Positions 14,875 to 29,633 of a DNA stretch of 64,000 nt are shown in pieces. Position numbers and translations under genes: made by a program. Origin of the DNA: Sitta carolinensis (lineage: Eukaryota > Chordata > Aves > Passeriformes > Sittidae); NCBI GenBank assembly GCA_032173965.1, contig CM063287.1, forward strand, positions 6,949,859 to 7,013,858. Direction: 5' to 3'. Position 1 is the stretch's first letter; each line of letters starts with the position of its first letter. The notes under the pieces were generated by a model that saw nothing but the letters and a program-made list of their open reading frames with translations, searched no databases and was not told the DNA's origin.

Positions 14875-15414
14875 TGTTACTGTGACACAGATAGAAACAC
14901 ACAGCAACACACCCTACAGGGGTTCAGGCAGAGAAGAAGAAAGGAAGTCTCTAGTTTATTGTTGATTTCATATATATAAGTTTCTGGACAGTGATCAGAG
15001 ATTGGACAGAGAAGTTGCCACCTCTCCATCTCCACTGGTCACTGGAGAAGTCCATCAGGTGATATCTTTTATAAAGGAATGCAAACATGATTCTTGTTTA
15101 TCTTACAATTCATGAGAACTGACTCCATTATACTAAAACAAATCAGAAGGCTGATTTTCAGGGACAACATCAAGCTATCCACAGAGAGGCCAGCTGTGCT
15201 CCAGCATCTGACAGACCAAACCAGTGGTGGGAACAAAGCAGGCTGAGTGCAGGGTGCCTCTACCCTGCTGCTGGAACACTGGAATGCAGTGTCAGTGAGC
15301 CCCCGTGGCCACCCAGGGCTCACACCTCTTTCTGGATCCTTGGCCAGCTGCAGGAGGCTCCCTGGATCAAGGCCTGTGCCATCAGAATGTCATTGTAAAC
15401 ACAGACAGGTAACA
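14875..15414 (-). mobile_element. Solo LTR of an endogenous retrovirus (about 540 bp)
   Basis: Read on the minus strand, the element begins TGTTACCTGTC at 15414 and ends CACAGTAACA at 14875, giving 6-bp terminal inverted repeats TGTTAC/GTAACA of the usual TG...CA type. Inside, in order, are a TATAAAAG box at 15073-15066 and an AATAAA poly(A) signal at 14960-14955 with a T/G-rich stretch after it, a normal U3-R-U5 layout. No primer-binding site follows the downstream end, and no coding remnants of gag, pol or env were recognised around it, so I call it a solo LTR. The flanks do not show a clear target-site duplication (tgagc against caccc), so it is old or the ends are off by a few bases. It lies in the same orientation as BICC1. 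The retroviral class cannot be decided by eye. Confidence 0.6.
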
Positions 15415-18400
15415 CACCCATAATCTTCATTCTCCCCTTAATGTTAGTCATATTCACTTGTAAGAGTATTAACTTAACTCCACTGAACACTATATTAAAA
15501 TTAAATTGTTGACACTCAAATTAAGATGGTTGGCAAATAACTAAAACCAGCTCTACAACCAAAATTCCCAAAGCTTCACCCATCCATCACTTGTGATGAA
15601 TAAATGGAAAAGCAACACTGAAAAATGGAAAGTTAATTTTAAACTACATTTGCTTCCACTAGCTATGCATGCATTGCTAAGAAAGAATGCAAGAAGAAAA
15701 ACAACACACGTACTGAGGACCAAAACACCATTGATTTTCAACAAGTATTCCTAGAGATTTCATCATAGTATTTGTAGGGACCTGATAACTTTGGTGACTA
15801 AAAAAAACCGACTAGAAATGGAAAAACAAACAAAAAAATTGGGTTATACAGAAAACAACTTGCCTTGTCCACTCCACCATCAGTATTTTTCGAGTTGCAT
15901 AACTATAAAACTCTATCTAAACCAAATAATTTAATATATAACAACTGTAAATTTTAGATATCTAACAGATTTTTCTAATTTTTCAAAACAAATTTATCCC
16001 TAGGGAAAAAACTGTCTGCCAAGACTCTGCATAGAAATAAGTCCGCTTGTTTATTTATTTTTAGAGACAAGTCACAGCTTGAAGGCAGGCAGTGAAGCTG
16101 GGGTTGCTCTGGGAGCCCCTTTTTCCTAGGTGGAAAAGTCTCCTTGCAAAGGCACACACAGTGCAGCCCCTGCCTACAAGCAGAGAACACTGCCTGGGGT
16201 GATGAGGAGAGCATGGCACAGGATTGAGGATTTAATTAAGGGAATGAAGTGACTGCTTTGCTTCCTGCCAGCCAGCCCAGAACAAGGCCAGTGACAGTGA
16301 GCAGCTGTCAGCACTGCATTACCTGATTAAAACTACTCTGCTAGCTGCCACTTGCTCACTGCTCGAGCCACTAATGCTCTGCCATCCCCCTAACTGGCTA
16401 ACACATTCCTCCTATGCCATCCTCCAGATGCACTCAGGGACTTGGGCTGTTTCCTACAGAAGATAGGCCAGCTGATGCTTCCAAACAAATCTTCCCAGCC
16501 CTACTGAAATCTTCATTTCCCGTGAGTGACAGACTAAACCCAATGGCCCTGCTTCTGGGATCAGCAGAGGGCTTCTTGCAAATGGTGTAACTAAGAAAAT
16601 TCAACTGAAGTCAAGAAGAAAAACAAAACCAAACAAAGCAAAACTTCACTTGGGATTTCCTGAAAGCATAAGCAGTCTCAAACGAAACACAAGTTTTCCA
16701 CTTCAAGTTTGTAACCACTTGGATGGTACTGTGAAAGGAGAATATCCGTGCAAACAGTGTACCCAGATGCCAGGCTGTGGGAAAGAAGATGAGAACTCCA
16801 GGAAAGAAAGACTTACTGATTTTTCATCAAATAATTCCACTATTATCCCCAGGTTTTTAATTACAAGCTATATATTTCTTACATTTTAATCAGTGGATGA
16901 AGACAGCTTTTTGACACCTAAATAAGAGATAAGTGGAATACCCTATTTCTAGGTCCTCTTAAGAGACAGAATTCCCATCTATGCTACTAATAATCAATTT
17001 TTTACTAGTGATTCTATCAAAAAGTCAATTATGAAACAACTTTAAGATCCATTGCTATCAGCATGAGTGAAATGTAATTAAAACCTTACATTAGGTACAT
17101 TTAAATACTGTAGCTACCCTACTATCTTCCCCAGTTTTGAGACAAACATCTGGAGAAAGGAACAAAAAGGGAAGAGAACAATTCCATGACTTGCATGTTT
17201 ATAAAGCATTTTTGCTGCATGTATATATATAAAAGTTTCTGTGACCTCAGTCTTTCTTCACTCTTTGCTAAGCAGCTCCATGAGAGATGCAAACTGGAAT
17301 CAGTCATATCCAAAAAGCATCACCTACACAGATGTGTACAGGAAAGGTGATACAGTTCAGCTTCTATTATTTTAATCAAGGAGTTAGCTAATTGTCTCCC
17401 TACCTTCAAACAGGTATTTCAGTAATTCAGTTTTCCAGGAAATTTGCAACTCTAGCCAAAATGATAGGCTGGCCAGAAAAAAAAAAAAAAATCACAAGGT
17501 ATTAATTTGTTCTAAATTCTTTGTAGTCAAAAACTGACAGCAGCAGCGTGCAGCCAGCCATGAAGGCTGCAAGAAGACTCTCCCACTTCAAAGACAGCTT
17601 AGATGTTATCAATTCCCTTGACCTGTTATCCAAAGAGAGGTAGCTCTGGAGGAGACAGCTGGAAATGGGCAGCTCTAGCAGCTGCAGGAAAATCTCACCC
17701 ATGTACCATAGTGCTGTTATAAAATCCTGCTCTGCACAGCAATAAAAATGACTATTTATGCTAGCAACTCCCCTGTCCACTACTCTAGACTTCTACTCTG
17801 ACACAAAGGAAAAGACCAAAAAAAAAAAAAAATTCACTGAAAAAAACCACAAGACTCTGGGACAGGATGAAGCCATTCCAGCCCTTCTTCCACCTTGCCT
17901 GTCTCAGTTGACTCCCCCATTATTATTAGTGCATGGGTTGCCATCCACATAACCTGCACTAAATATGGGGGCTGTGCTCCCTAGGAAAGTAGTTAAAATA
18001 AAAATACGGAAGACAAGGACCTAGGGTGTAGCATTTTGCCCCTTCCCTTCAGTGTGGCCACTGCAAACACTCCAGAAGGGACAGGACAGCTGAGTGAGCT
18101 GCCCCTGTGCTGTCACACATCTGGAAATGGGCCAGAGCATTCATGGAAGGGCAGGAAAAATAAGAGATGTAAAGCTCTGCAGTGGGACTGCCTTGAGTCA
18201 CTGGATGTGACAGCTAAAAAAAAAAAGAAGCCTTTCAGTGCCTCAGGAGGCAGAACCTCCCTTGCTGCCAGTGCCTGACAGATCCAACTCTGCCCCAAGC
18301 GAGAGTATCCATTTAACAGGACTTGCTGTTTACAGGAGGAAAGAAAATCATAATATCAGAAGTGCCCCGGGGGCTGACAGAGGATACCTGCCAAATACAA

Positions 18401-21400
18401 AAGCTCTGCTCTCAGCAGATTGATGGCTGGGGATATTCTTTCTATTTGTTTAGCATTCAACTCTCCCTCAATGCACAACCTCTTTTCTTGTCAGGTATGA
18501 GTACAGATACTGCATGATTCATTGCATGGGAGGGGAGAATGCAGCAAGGCTGTAAAAAATATTAGAAACAAAACCCCTACAGATTTGGATAAAAATGTAC
18601 ACAATACTTTTCTGATGGTCCTGCTTGTTATGAGTCATTCACAGATGTGGAGTTAAAGGAGAGAAGCCAAGATGAAGTCAAAGCTTTATACAGGAAACCA
18701 GATAAGTCTGTTGCAATGCAGGTTAAACACTGAGCTCCAAGGCCTTTTGCAACAGAAAGGAGACACTGCCCATATCTGGACCCACTATGCTGAACAAGAT
18801 TCTGGAATACATTTGACAGGGACAAAACTCCACCATTATTTGGAATTCCAAAGTCTCCTGCTTTTCTTAAATTCATCCAACCCCACACTCTCCAGCTTCC
18901 TGGATGAAATTGGAATATTTGGAGAACAAAACAAGAGTTTCCTTTTTCTGTCCAAAACCCACTCACTCTTAATTTCTGTCTCTAGCAGAAATAAAATACC
19001 CAATGGCCTCAGTTTTCAAATGATCCATGTTGTAAACCTTTTTCTAGGCATCTGTTCTCCTGTCCCTGCACATCCATACAGCTGGTAACACTTGCAAACC
19101 CACACACCCAGGCTGCTTGGCATCTCCTTTTCCCTTAACCTGCGAATTGTGAATGTCTGCTCTCTTCTATTTTGCATTCATCAGTTTCAAAGTATATTGA
19201 TCACCTTAGATGCAAATTCTTCCCCAGAATCCAATTCAGGCTTCTTGCTATATTTTAGTTCCAGGTTCTAAGGCACGTGAAAAGAGAGGAATTCTAGCAG
19301 AGGGCTGTTCAGTTTAAAACAGTCAATTTCCAGTTCAGGGTTAAATTGAGAGTCACTCTTGTACACTAAATTTGTAATATGTTAGACTACTGACAGTACT
19401 ACTGAAGCAGCGCCCACTTGACATCAGCTGTTACCTTGAATATTTGCAAAAAGTAAATTGGATCTATTTTGTATCTTTTACTCCTCCTAAATGAAAAACA
19501 CCAGTTTAAATTTGCATACAGAAAGATGTAAACCCACTTAAACACTTCACGAGAAGGATAACTGAGATATAAACCAGCATTAAGTAGCAAAGGACAAAAA
19601 GTTTAAAAGCCAAGAAGAAAAGCATAAGGTAAACAAACTGAAGTAAGTGCAGGCATAAGCAATGGGGCAAGATCCTGATGCATTCAGTTAATTAAAAAAA
19701 TAAAAACAAAGGTAAAAACCACACTTAAACACAAAACCCCATTTTCAGGAATACACTGTATGTCTCAATTCATAGCTTTTAAGACAAGAAAAAATGGCCA
19801 GTATATTCTTGGATACCTTCATAATCTACATAACATTTGAAGAAGGCATGTTCATCAGTTAGATCTAAGAACCAAAACTACTTGTTCAAGTAATATCACT
19901 GAGGAAACTTCAAAGCAGATTTATAAAGAGAGTGGGATGGATCCCCTCAAAGGGTGGAAGCAGAAGAAATAAACTCACCCATCCACCCAGTCTAGAGCTG
20001 GGGATCACCACAACAAACTGTGCACCAACTTGTCACCCATTTTTCATGCACTTGCTAGGCAAGAAATCCAAATTACATATCAGCACAAAAATATAGCGAT
20101 ATAATTCACTTTCCAAACTCAAGTTTACGCAAAACACCAAGATCTTTCTGCTGTTAAGAAACTACGGAAAACGGACTAATTGTTTAGGTAGGAAGATAAA
20201 AGAAAAACACAAGTCTAGACCCTTCTGGTAAAGGGGAAAAAGTTTTATTTTCACAGCTGGTTTAATGTCCAGATTTTCATCATCTACATGAATTCTTCTT
20301 ATGAACAGTTCGCATATTAAAAAACAACTGCTGTATGCAGCTGCCAAAGCACTAAATTATTCCATTTATGCGCATGCATGTAAATAAAAACATACACATT
20401 CACAGTGAATCAAGAATGTCAAGCTGCAAAATTAGGATTTCTAGACACTTTACAGTAAGATAAAAGCATGCACTGGTTTACATTACAGTGGTAAAATTGA
20501 AAGAAGCTTGGCACCCTTACAAACTCGAATCATGCCACATTAGGAGATGTGGACTGCATAAGGTGTTAGAGAACTACTTTTTAGCTTTTAATTTAGAATT
20601 GTGGACTGTTTTGCAAAAGAGAGAACAGCTATCTTAAGACAAGAAAATGCATTCTGATTTTAGGGTGTTAAACAAAAATAAATTAAATACATTAGTTTTA
20701 ATCTCCTAAGTTAAATTACTCTACCTGGGAAATTCTACCTGCTTTTTTACTGAGGCAGCACTACAGATATAAACAGTTCTGGACTGAGACACAGCAGATG
20801 TATGTATCCAGAAAAACACTGCTCTAAGCTGGCACCAGGAAAAAGCCTCTTCTAGGAAAAAAGACACAACTCCACAAGAACATCTGCACTCCTACTAGTA
20901 GCATTTCCTTTTATTATAAGCTTTTCTACATAAATCACCTTCTATGAAACGTTTGGTGAATGGTAGCACATCCTTGTGAAATTCAGGTAAACAATAATTA
21001 CATTCTTCCACCATCTATTTCTTGTTAATTTTCATCAATAACTACAGAAAACCTACAAGAATTTTCTCTACAGTGGAAGAGGAGCAGAACAACAGGAGGA
21101 TAAATCACACTGATACTGTATTCAGTTTGCTATATACTCTTAGAAAACCTGAGCATTCTTGCCAAACCAAGGGTAAGGAAGCATTTAAGGGGAACTTCAA
21201 GTTACACAAGCAAGCAGCAAAGTCACAGGTTCATTACTGTTTCACTGACAAGTGCTCTACACTCCAAAGAATGCATGATGGCTCAAGTGTTATGAAATTG
21301 AGCTCAGGCTGTGTATGACAGTTAAAGCAAAGAGATCACAAGTTAGTCACCTAAAGGTTAAAATAAACCCAAACCAAAACCTTATATGGCAGAACATGTA

Positions 21401-24400
21401 GTGATATTAATTCAAATACTTCAATGCTATTGAGATTTGTCCCTCAAAGATCCCAAAGCTCTTTCTGAAATTGAACACAGACATGCTGGAAGCACACATC
21501 ACTGGAGGCTACACATGGATGAGAAGTTTTAACTGCCCCTTCACCTTAAAGCATAGACCTAGGCTGTAAGCCCTCTGCACATGGGGACTTCCCCAAATTT
21601 GGGTGGATCTCAGGAAAACAAAACTAGTCAAGGATGAAAATTTTGCAGTACTTAAATAAAAATAAATTAACAGCTTATAGGGATAAAGATTATCAACTCT
21701 ATAGCTCAGCCATCAAATCCTGTATGCATTTTTGGGGCATGCTTTCATATCCATTAACATGTCCAAGTTAATTTTTCTTGGTTTTCAAGCTGTCTTTTGC
21801 CTACTGGGAAAATGTGTAGAAATGCAAAGCTCCCTCTACCCCAAGTCTCTAAACCGATGAGTCTTTAGAAATCCAGTTGCATTAACCACTGGATTCCTTG
21901 TGATTCCCACCTCCTAGAGGCAAGGGCAGCTGAGGCACTGCAAAGTCCTGGCAACACCTCTGAACTGCTACTCTTTGGAGGTGAGAGAAATGTTCATTTG
22001 CACTTCTCAGTCCTCAGGAAGCAACCCTGCAGCGGGGTGAAACCCCCAGTAGATGCCTGGACTGCTCAAACTTATCCCAACACTGCTGTGGGCATCAGAC
22101 TAACTCTAAATAAACAGCACTTAGGAGTGTGTGCACCAAGACTTGAAAGCCAGCCTTTGTGGGCTGCTGAACCTTTGATTCAAACCTTATGAAACTGAGT
22201 GAGGCATTTAAGGACCAGGCAGGAAGTGGAGAGCTCAAGTTATGTTGCCTACACAAACAGACCCAAAATATGTTACTCAAATCCTAGGATTCCTTTCTTT
22301 TCAAGCACAAGCAAATCACTGACTACAGTGAACCATCTCAAAGACTTGCATCTGGCCCCCTGCTATCTAATTTGTATTTTTATGGACTCAAAGCTATTTC
22401 TACAACTGCTGTTTACAAGAAAAACATATAAGTCGGGAAAACTCTACAAAGCTGCATTTACACAACCTTGTGATACAGTGCAGGAAATGCTTAAGCTAAA
22501 TTAATGACCACAAGTAAACATGAAAGCATTGTTTTGTGGTTAGACAACTGTAATTCTGAGTTACACAACTCATTTACCTAGAAACCTTAACTATTTCTGA
22601 AATTAAATTCCTGTTTTTTGTGTTCAAGACTCAGGAAAGTCCTGATTAGAAGAGCTGATACAATACAAAACCCTTTAAGTTCATGCAAGATAAACTGTAA
22701 AGAAACTTGTAAACTTAAAGGATATAAAATGTCAAGTGTGGGGAAGTGAAAAATTAAAACAAAGAATGTGCAATTTCTGCCAAAACCTAGAAAAACAAAC
22801 AAAAACAAGCACGGAACTAATATCTGGCCCACTTCTTCCTCCAGTTCCTGCGTGGGGGCTTTAGCTCAAGAAATACAATATTTTTGCAAACAAAAAGAGG
22901 TTTAAATAGCAAGATGTTAGTGCAGCTGATTTAATGCAATGCTGTATTTGGGGCTGTTTTACCATTTTTGCTCAGTGTTACTGAATTTGGATCTTTTCTG
23001 TACAAGTTTGGCTTTTTTTTTTTTTCTGTATTATGTCAAGTATCGACTCCTTTTCCAGTAACAAATACAAAACCAATTCTTTATCACCAAACACAGAATG
23101 ACATTACCACTAATTCAGAACAACCACTATGGGCTGAGCATTGTGTAACATCTCTCACCATGTTGCACTTGCAAAATATCCCAGTTTTTATAAATATTGC
23201 CCATGTGTTTCATGCTTTCATAAAGCTTTTGCCAAAACACTCACTCTTTAAGTGACATGGAAAGCTTAGTAATCTGGAAGGAATGTCAGTGAACCAAAGA
23301 GAAAAATCAAGTTTACTTTCAAACCTTGCTATTTGCCCTGTTACCCAGCAATTGGTGCTGTTTGGAGTAACCATAATTAACTGACATAATTAATGCACAC
23401 ATCCAGATCTGTTGAGGCTGGGCTGACATGGTACACTTAGCAATTTTATGATACCTTTTATAATCAAGGAGCATAATGTCACTCAGGACTCAGCAGTGAA
23501 TAAAACCAAAACCACAGACAGTTTTTAACAAAAAAATTTTAAAAGTGTCATCTGATAATTAGAGAAAGATTAGATTGCTATGGGAGAGGATAAGTTAGAC
23601 TGGAAATCACAGGAAAGCAAGCTTGTACTGAATAGGTACATTAGTATTGATGAGGTTATTTTCAAAAAGACCAAGGAATAACTAGCATAAAACATCAACT
23701 TAAGTATCAAGGAAGCCTGGCAAAAGGAAAAATATTATCCAAAAGCCTTTAAAATAAGCACAGCCAAGAGCCATACATAGGGAACACTAGAAGAGATCGC
23801 TCTTGAGAATAATTCTAGCTAGGAATGATAAAGACAGCCAATATAGGAAAAAGGGCTCTTTTATTTATTTATAGAGCCACGTTTGCTCCTGAGAAATCCC
23901 TAACTGTGTGTGACTCATATGATGCAAAACACAGGCAGGCACATACATAAGGTACTTCCAATTCAGTTATACAAACAGGGTATTTTTAATTTACAGTAAC
24001 CACATCTGTATGCTGGTATGTGGGAAAACAAGAACGCCGTGCAAATGCGTGATTTCTGACTCAAACAACAGTTATGGTTCCAACAGGCAAGGGGGCTTTG
24101 AACTGCAAACCTTCCTAAGGAAATACAGTCCACTTGAGAGCAGGGGAAGTAGCTCAAAGTCAGCATTCCCAGACATAAATAATCATGTAGTGGGGTCAGC
24201 TTTCTGCAAAAGAAACAAGTCGCCATCAATAAAAAAATGACTGTATGTGTGTTCGCAATAGCCATTGGTAGTTTCTGCAACCAAAAATGAACCATGTGAG
24301 TGCCTTATGTTCAACAAACCAAGCTTCAAGCACTCAGTTTTGCTGCAGAGTAAAAATATAATGACACTGTTGCCACTTGACAGCCAAGGGGATGTCAGCT

Positions 24401-26182
24401 TTGTATTTCAGTGAAAAGCCATCACCACCCTGGAGCACAGATTGGTCAATACCCGTTATGTGCCCACATTTGGCTACTGTTTCCAGTAAACACCAGCGAG
24501 TAGCTCATTTTAAAAACAAAAATAAAGCATGCAACAAAGCCTTGTTCTATTCCTAAGCAGACCCAGTTAAGAAATAATGAAAAAAAATTTCTTTAGGTTT
24601 TCATTCTCTATCAAAATATGTAATAGGAGTAGATGATGAACAAGGAATAGCAGGAACAAAACCACCCCAGTAAAAACCACACAGTTTGTGTAAGAGGTGA
24701 ACACACTGTAACTCAGCCTCACTTTCTATCTGATGACTATTTCAAGCCATGTATTTTTTCAACACCAAATTGCAATGCATGCAAGCAAGCATCACAATCA
24801 CAGAAAAACCTGTCATTTTCCAAGTCCCCCATTACTTTCTCAAAGTTTTATCAAGCCCTCAAAAAAGAAGTCTTGATATATTGGGTGAGATTCAGACTTC
24901 TTGGAAGTTTTGTAAGTTAACTTGCAAGTTAAAAAAAAAAAGTAAACATTTAATATATATAACAAACCCAAAGTAGCATCTAATGCTTCTTCCTCTTATA
25001 ATGTAAAGAAAAAAAAAAAAAAAGCCCTCCACAGAACAATCTTTTCTTAAACTATGTTCTTCACTAATATAGCGAGCCTCTGACTTTTAGTTCAGCTTTT
25101 TTAACCACACAGAGCAACTCGGGATCAAAAAGTCAGGTCAGTATTCCCACAGGTTTGCAAGAACTATGCAAAGACTGGAATAATGCTGAATAAGCCACAA
25201 AGCCATTTAGGAGAAAAATAAAAACAAAGCTGAAAACTGAGAATTTAAGGGAAAGTATTTCACTCTAAATTGCCAACTCAACAAATATTTTCCTGAGAAA
25301 AGTAGGAGAAGATAGAGCATGGAGCCCTTGAACATGAAAATGTCTGCTACTGAGGAACAGAAAAATTTAAGAAGTCATGACAGCCTTTGCTCTTCACCAT
25401 CCAGAAGGCTCTGCTTTAAAAAAAAGAACTTGTCCATGAAAGATTCCAAACATTCTTCTTCCATTACAATGATCTAGATTTCAAGATGTTCCACATCGTG
25501 AACCAAAGCTTTGTGCAGTGCAAAGCAGCCAAGAGCAAATACACATTCTTCCTGCAGTTAAAATGGATTAACTCTAAAACCAAGCAGAAAGGGAAAAAAA
25601 TCGAGGACTTGCTGCTCTAGTTCCTCTGCTGAACGTTTGGGAAGTTCATGTTTCAGGAATCTTTAAGCAGAGTAAATGGCAGGAGACTGCACTGGAAAAG
25701 CAAGAAGGTGAACACACCAAGTGATACTGGTAGAGTCAGGGATCTTTAATCACAGCTGCATTGAGAAAGGGTAAGAAGGAGTTCAGAGAGAACTGAAGCT
25801 GTGCTCAGCCCTGCTGTCACACAGCACACACAGACACCTCCAGGGAAATCGGGCATTTCCAGTTGGGAAAAATCCTCCCAACAGAGCGAGCACCTTCTCA
25901 GAATAAACTGCATTGTGCCTCCTGCAGAAAAATGGCACACACAGCCCTACCCACACATGATAAGTATTACACAAAGCCTCCTACTATTGACTTGATTTAA
26001 CTGGGTCTTCCTAGAGTTGCAATTAATCCCTAGGAATTTTTCAAGTTCCTAAGCTTGCAGAGACTGTGGGTGATTTTTATACCAAGCCTATTTTTGCAGT
26101 TGAAAAAGTTCATATACTCAAAGAGATGCAAGCCCAAGATGCAAACACCAACCACCTCCTGATACTGAAATCCAGATATTCC

Positions 26183-26199
26183 AAAAAAAAAAAAAAAAA
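26183..26199. repeat. A-run (17 nt)
   Basis: This is a simple 17-base adenine tract in intron 1. No retroposon body was recognised directly upstream of it. Confidence 0.9.
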
Positions 26200-28439
26200 T
26201 TATAAATACATTTACAATTTTATTTACTCTAAAGACAATATATACCATCAACATCATTTAATCTTGAGCTCAAAAATAATACAGAAGTACCAACTGTATA
26301 TAGTTAATTACATAGATGCAATAGTACAAGTATGACCCATTAGATGAGGCTCCAATCTTCACAATTCACACTGTTCGTGAGATAAACATGACAGTATTGT
26401 GCTTCCAACTGTACCAACAAGGACTTTTTCACTTAATTTATGCTTCTTCCTTCATGCTGTTTTTTTACCAGTGCTATTTCAACTATTTGAGCTGTTCCTT
26501 TAAAACAGAATTTGGCTATTGTTTGCAACTTTTTGCACATTAATAACAACAATGAAGCATTGCACACAATTAGCACTAATTAAGTGGTATGGAGACCAGT
26601 AGATTGTTCTGTAAGGGCAAGCATGTAAGTTTATAAATTACTCACGTGAAGGAAAGGACATTGTAACAGCCAGAAATCACAGTCAAAGAGGATGACTAGA
26701 CTCTGAAAGTCTCTGCCTATCTCAACCATGCACAATAAAACAAACCAACCCAAACCATCTAGAATTAACAGAGGTGAAAGTCTGGAGGATGTACTCCATT
26801 TCTGGAGTTCATAAAGCATTATTATTAAGACTGCCAAAAAACACAACGTTTCCTGTTGGCATTTTTTTCTTCTGTTTTGATTTTGGTTGAATTTGGGTAT
26901 TCTGTTACAGCTCAACTGGATTTCACCATAAAATACTTTTCATCTCTTTAAGTTGCTACGCTGAAATCATGAGACTGCTTGGTGACCACAAACCCACAAC
27001 CCTGGCAAAACTCAGTTTCAGAAATGGATACAATTTTTTTCTGTAACTTACTGAAAAATAATCACCAAATTTAAAGTGTCAGAAGAAAAACTTTGCTTTA
27101 GAAAAGAAAAACAAAAACTTGTGTTGCCTACACTGCCATAGTGAAATGTTAAGCAGCTCTCACTGTGCCTACATTGAGCCCACTGGGCCACAGATCAGAG
27201 AGGTTTCTCCAGAAAAGGAAATTATTCTTCCATTGCTGAAGAAATAGAGCCAGGGAGCTGAGACAGCTCAAGCACCAGTCCCCAAGGTGTTCAGTCCACT
27301 TTAATCTCTATATTACAGTAATCAACCAGTCCCTACTAGAAACATCCCAAACCAGTCTGTATTTGAGCAAAAGGAGCTGACCTGGGATCCACCTGCAGCA
27401 GTAACCACCACTTCCAGAAGAACAAACAAGTGTCACCACAGCACATTAAAAAAAAAAAGAAATTAAAAGTTAATTAACTTACCAGAAAAGGTGTTTTCTC
27501 CCTAAACAGCCTCTTCACCTCTACTTCTGTCTTTAAAAACACTGAGATATTCTCCCTTTAAATTCAATAAGGTTTAGCTCATGGACTACCTTAAAAGAGA
27601 AATTGACTTTATTTCTGAGCTAAAAGGAACACAGTCCAAAAGCAGAATGTTTGAGAAGACATCATTTGAGAATCACAAGAGACCAAAAAGATAATTATAT
27701 TTTATAATTAGAATAGAGAACCATGTTTTCACTTGTGCTGATGTTAAACACTTTTACAGGATATAAAATTGCTCAGACATCATTAAGAGCACATTCTTAC
27801 TCCTTTGATTATTAAAATGATGAAGAAAGGTGCAATTACAACGAAATGCCAAATACTAAGGACTTTTGAAGTGTTTCTGAATAAGAAACTCCATCTAGAA
27901 GTTTATTATTACCTTCACACTACCAGGTGAAATTGATCTTTACAAACACATATATTTACAAATACATATATTCCTCAAATATTTTTAATCATTTGCAAGT
28001 AATGAAGATGAGTAAAGCAGCACAACACCAATCCTTTACAAAGTGACTACTCAGCTGTAGCAAAACTACACCCCTCACGTCTCTACTGCTATCCAGAAGA
28101 CTGCAAAAGTTCTTTTATGGCTGTGGTTCTCCTCTTTAGAGAAATATAAATCCATGCTGACTGACACCTGACCAGGAGCTCCACACCATGGTCCTCCAGT
28201 TCACATCCTTGACACAGGAGCCAACATGCACTGTGGCATCTGACTTGGCTTTACTGCAGCAAACAAAAAGCACCCAAAAATCAAATATCCCAACCCTGCT
28301 GGCACTGCCTCCACCGCAGCGAGGCAGGCCTGATGAACCAGAGTAGCTGTTTTGGGACACTCCACACAGAAAGAGCCCAGCCTGGCTAGGTACACAGCAA
28401 AGCATCTACACCAAAGCCTCCACTCAAACGTACTGTGCA

Positions 28440-29125
28440 CCAGTGATCCACACTGTATCTGCAAGAGCAGCCAGGAGAGGAGGGGACAGGCTGTGTCCAT
28501 CAGCCCCTGCAGGCTCCCACAGCAGGCTCCCTGCTGCCCTTGGCCCGCCCTCACTCACTCGAGGCGGAGCAGCCCAAGCTCTGGGTACCAGGGCAGAATG
28601 CCTAACGGGCTCCCAGGGATCTCCTTCCATCACGCTGCTGGGAGCGGGCAGAACAGAGCTGGTGAGTGGTTCCTCCTCCTCTCCTCCCATAAAACACTAC
28701 AAATAGAAAAAGAGCGGAAGAGAGGCTGAACAGAAGCACCGAGCAGCTCCTCTCCTGACAGCCTGCCTGGCTGCCGTGCACTGGATGAGGAGATCCTTCC
28801 TGTGCACATCCAGAGCTACTGGACTTGAATAATCCTCTTAGTCACGTCTCCCTTCGCCTCTTGGGTCCCGAGATTTCCCGCTTGGAAATTCCCTATCCGT
28901 CCGACAATCCGGTCTTTGGCGCCCTGCACTGCCCCCGGTGTGGCTAACCTGCACGGGCCGTGGTGTAAATCCCTCCTTTCACTCAGCTCCCGCTGCTCCC
29001 ACGCCTCGCTCAATCCCGGACTGGCTCCACTTGGAGGATAAGCGCTGCTTTAGCTCACGCAATGCGCAAAGCAACGGGGAAGGGAGACTCCAAAAGCAGC
29101 CTCAGGCAGCACAGAGCTGTAGCAC
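28440..29125. promoter_or_regulatory. GC/CpG-rich patch inside BICC1 intron 1 (possible alternative promoter or retroviral LTR)
   Basis: About 0.7 kb here is clearly richer in GC and CpG than the surrounding intron, with roughly 30 CpGs by eye. Two readings fit. It may be a small CpG island serving an alternative or antisense transcript. A GTGAGT splice-donor-like motif lies on the plus strand near 28660, and a minus-strand frame from 29013 to 28816 starts MSEAWEQRELSERR. Alternatively it may be the end of a retroviral LTR. On the plus strand a TATA-like cataaaa near 28688 is followed by U5-like CpG-rich sequence and then tggcgccc at 28917-28924, the core of a tRNA-Lys-type primer-binding site. 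Neither reading is proven and I recognise no protein. Confidence 0.35.
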
Positions 29126-29611
29126 GAAGCTGACAGCACTTAATTCTTTAGCACATTATTAAAACCAGTCTCAAACTCTCTGCTGGCTGTTCAAGCCCGG
29201 AGGGAAGGCAGTGCCAACAGAAGCTCTGCAGTGACACAGGAGAGACACCCAATGAAAAGATTGCTGCAAATATGCAACTGATATCCTCTAAGGAACAAAG
29301 TGTATTAGCACTTTACATTTTAATTGATGTGTATTATATTCTCAAGTCAAAACACCACTAACCGTTGGGCTTCTACATAAACACAGAAAACATACTTTTG
29401 ACATCATAAAAAGCAATTTTAAAAAGACTTCAGTCAGATAAAATTTATCTGTTGTCCAAGTTTGCATCTTTCAGGTGATAAATACCTGAAATTATACTTA
29501 AAATCCAGCAGAATAATCTTCTAGCACTCACTTCCCCCAAACATTTACAAGAACACAGAATATAAAGTTTTGTAAATGTTTAAATATATACAAGGCTTTG
29601 CAATACCCTGC

Positions 29612-29633
29612 TTTTTTTTTTTTTTTTTTTTTT
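29612..29633. repeat. T-run (22 nt)
   Basis: This is a 22-base thymine homopolymer in intron 1. No retroposon with a poly(A) tail on the opposite strand was recognised beside it. Confidence 0.95.

Noticed and set aside
18672..19088. 138-codon plus-strand frame with a 112-codon frame opposite
   Set aside because: Both frames are open by chance in intron 1 and neither has a recognisable motif.
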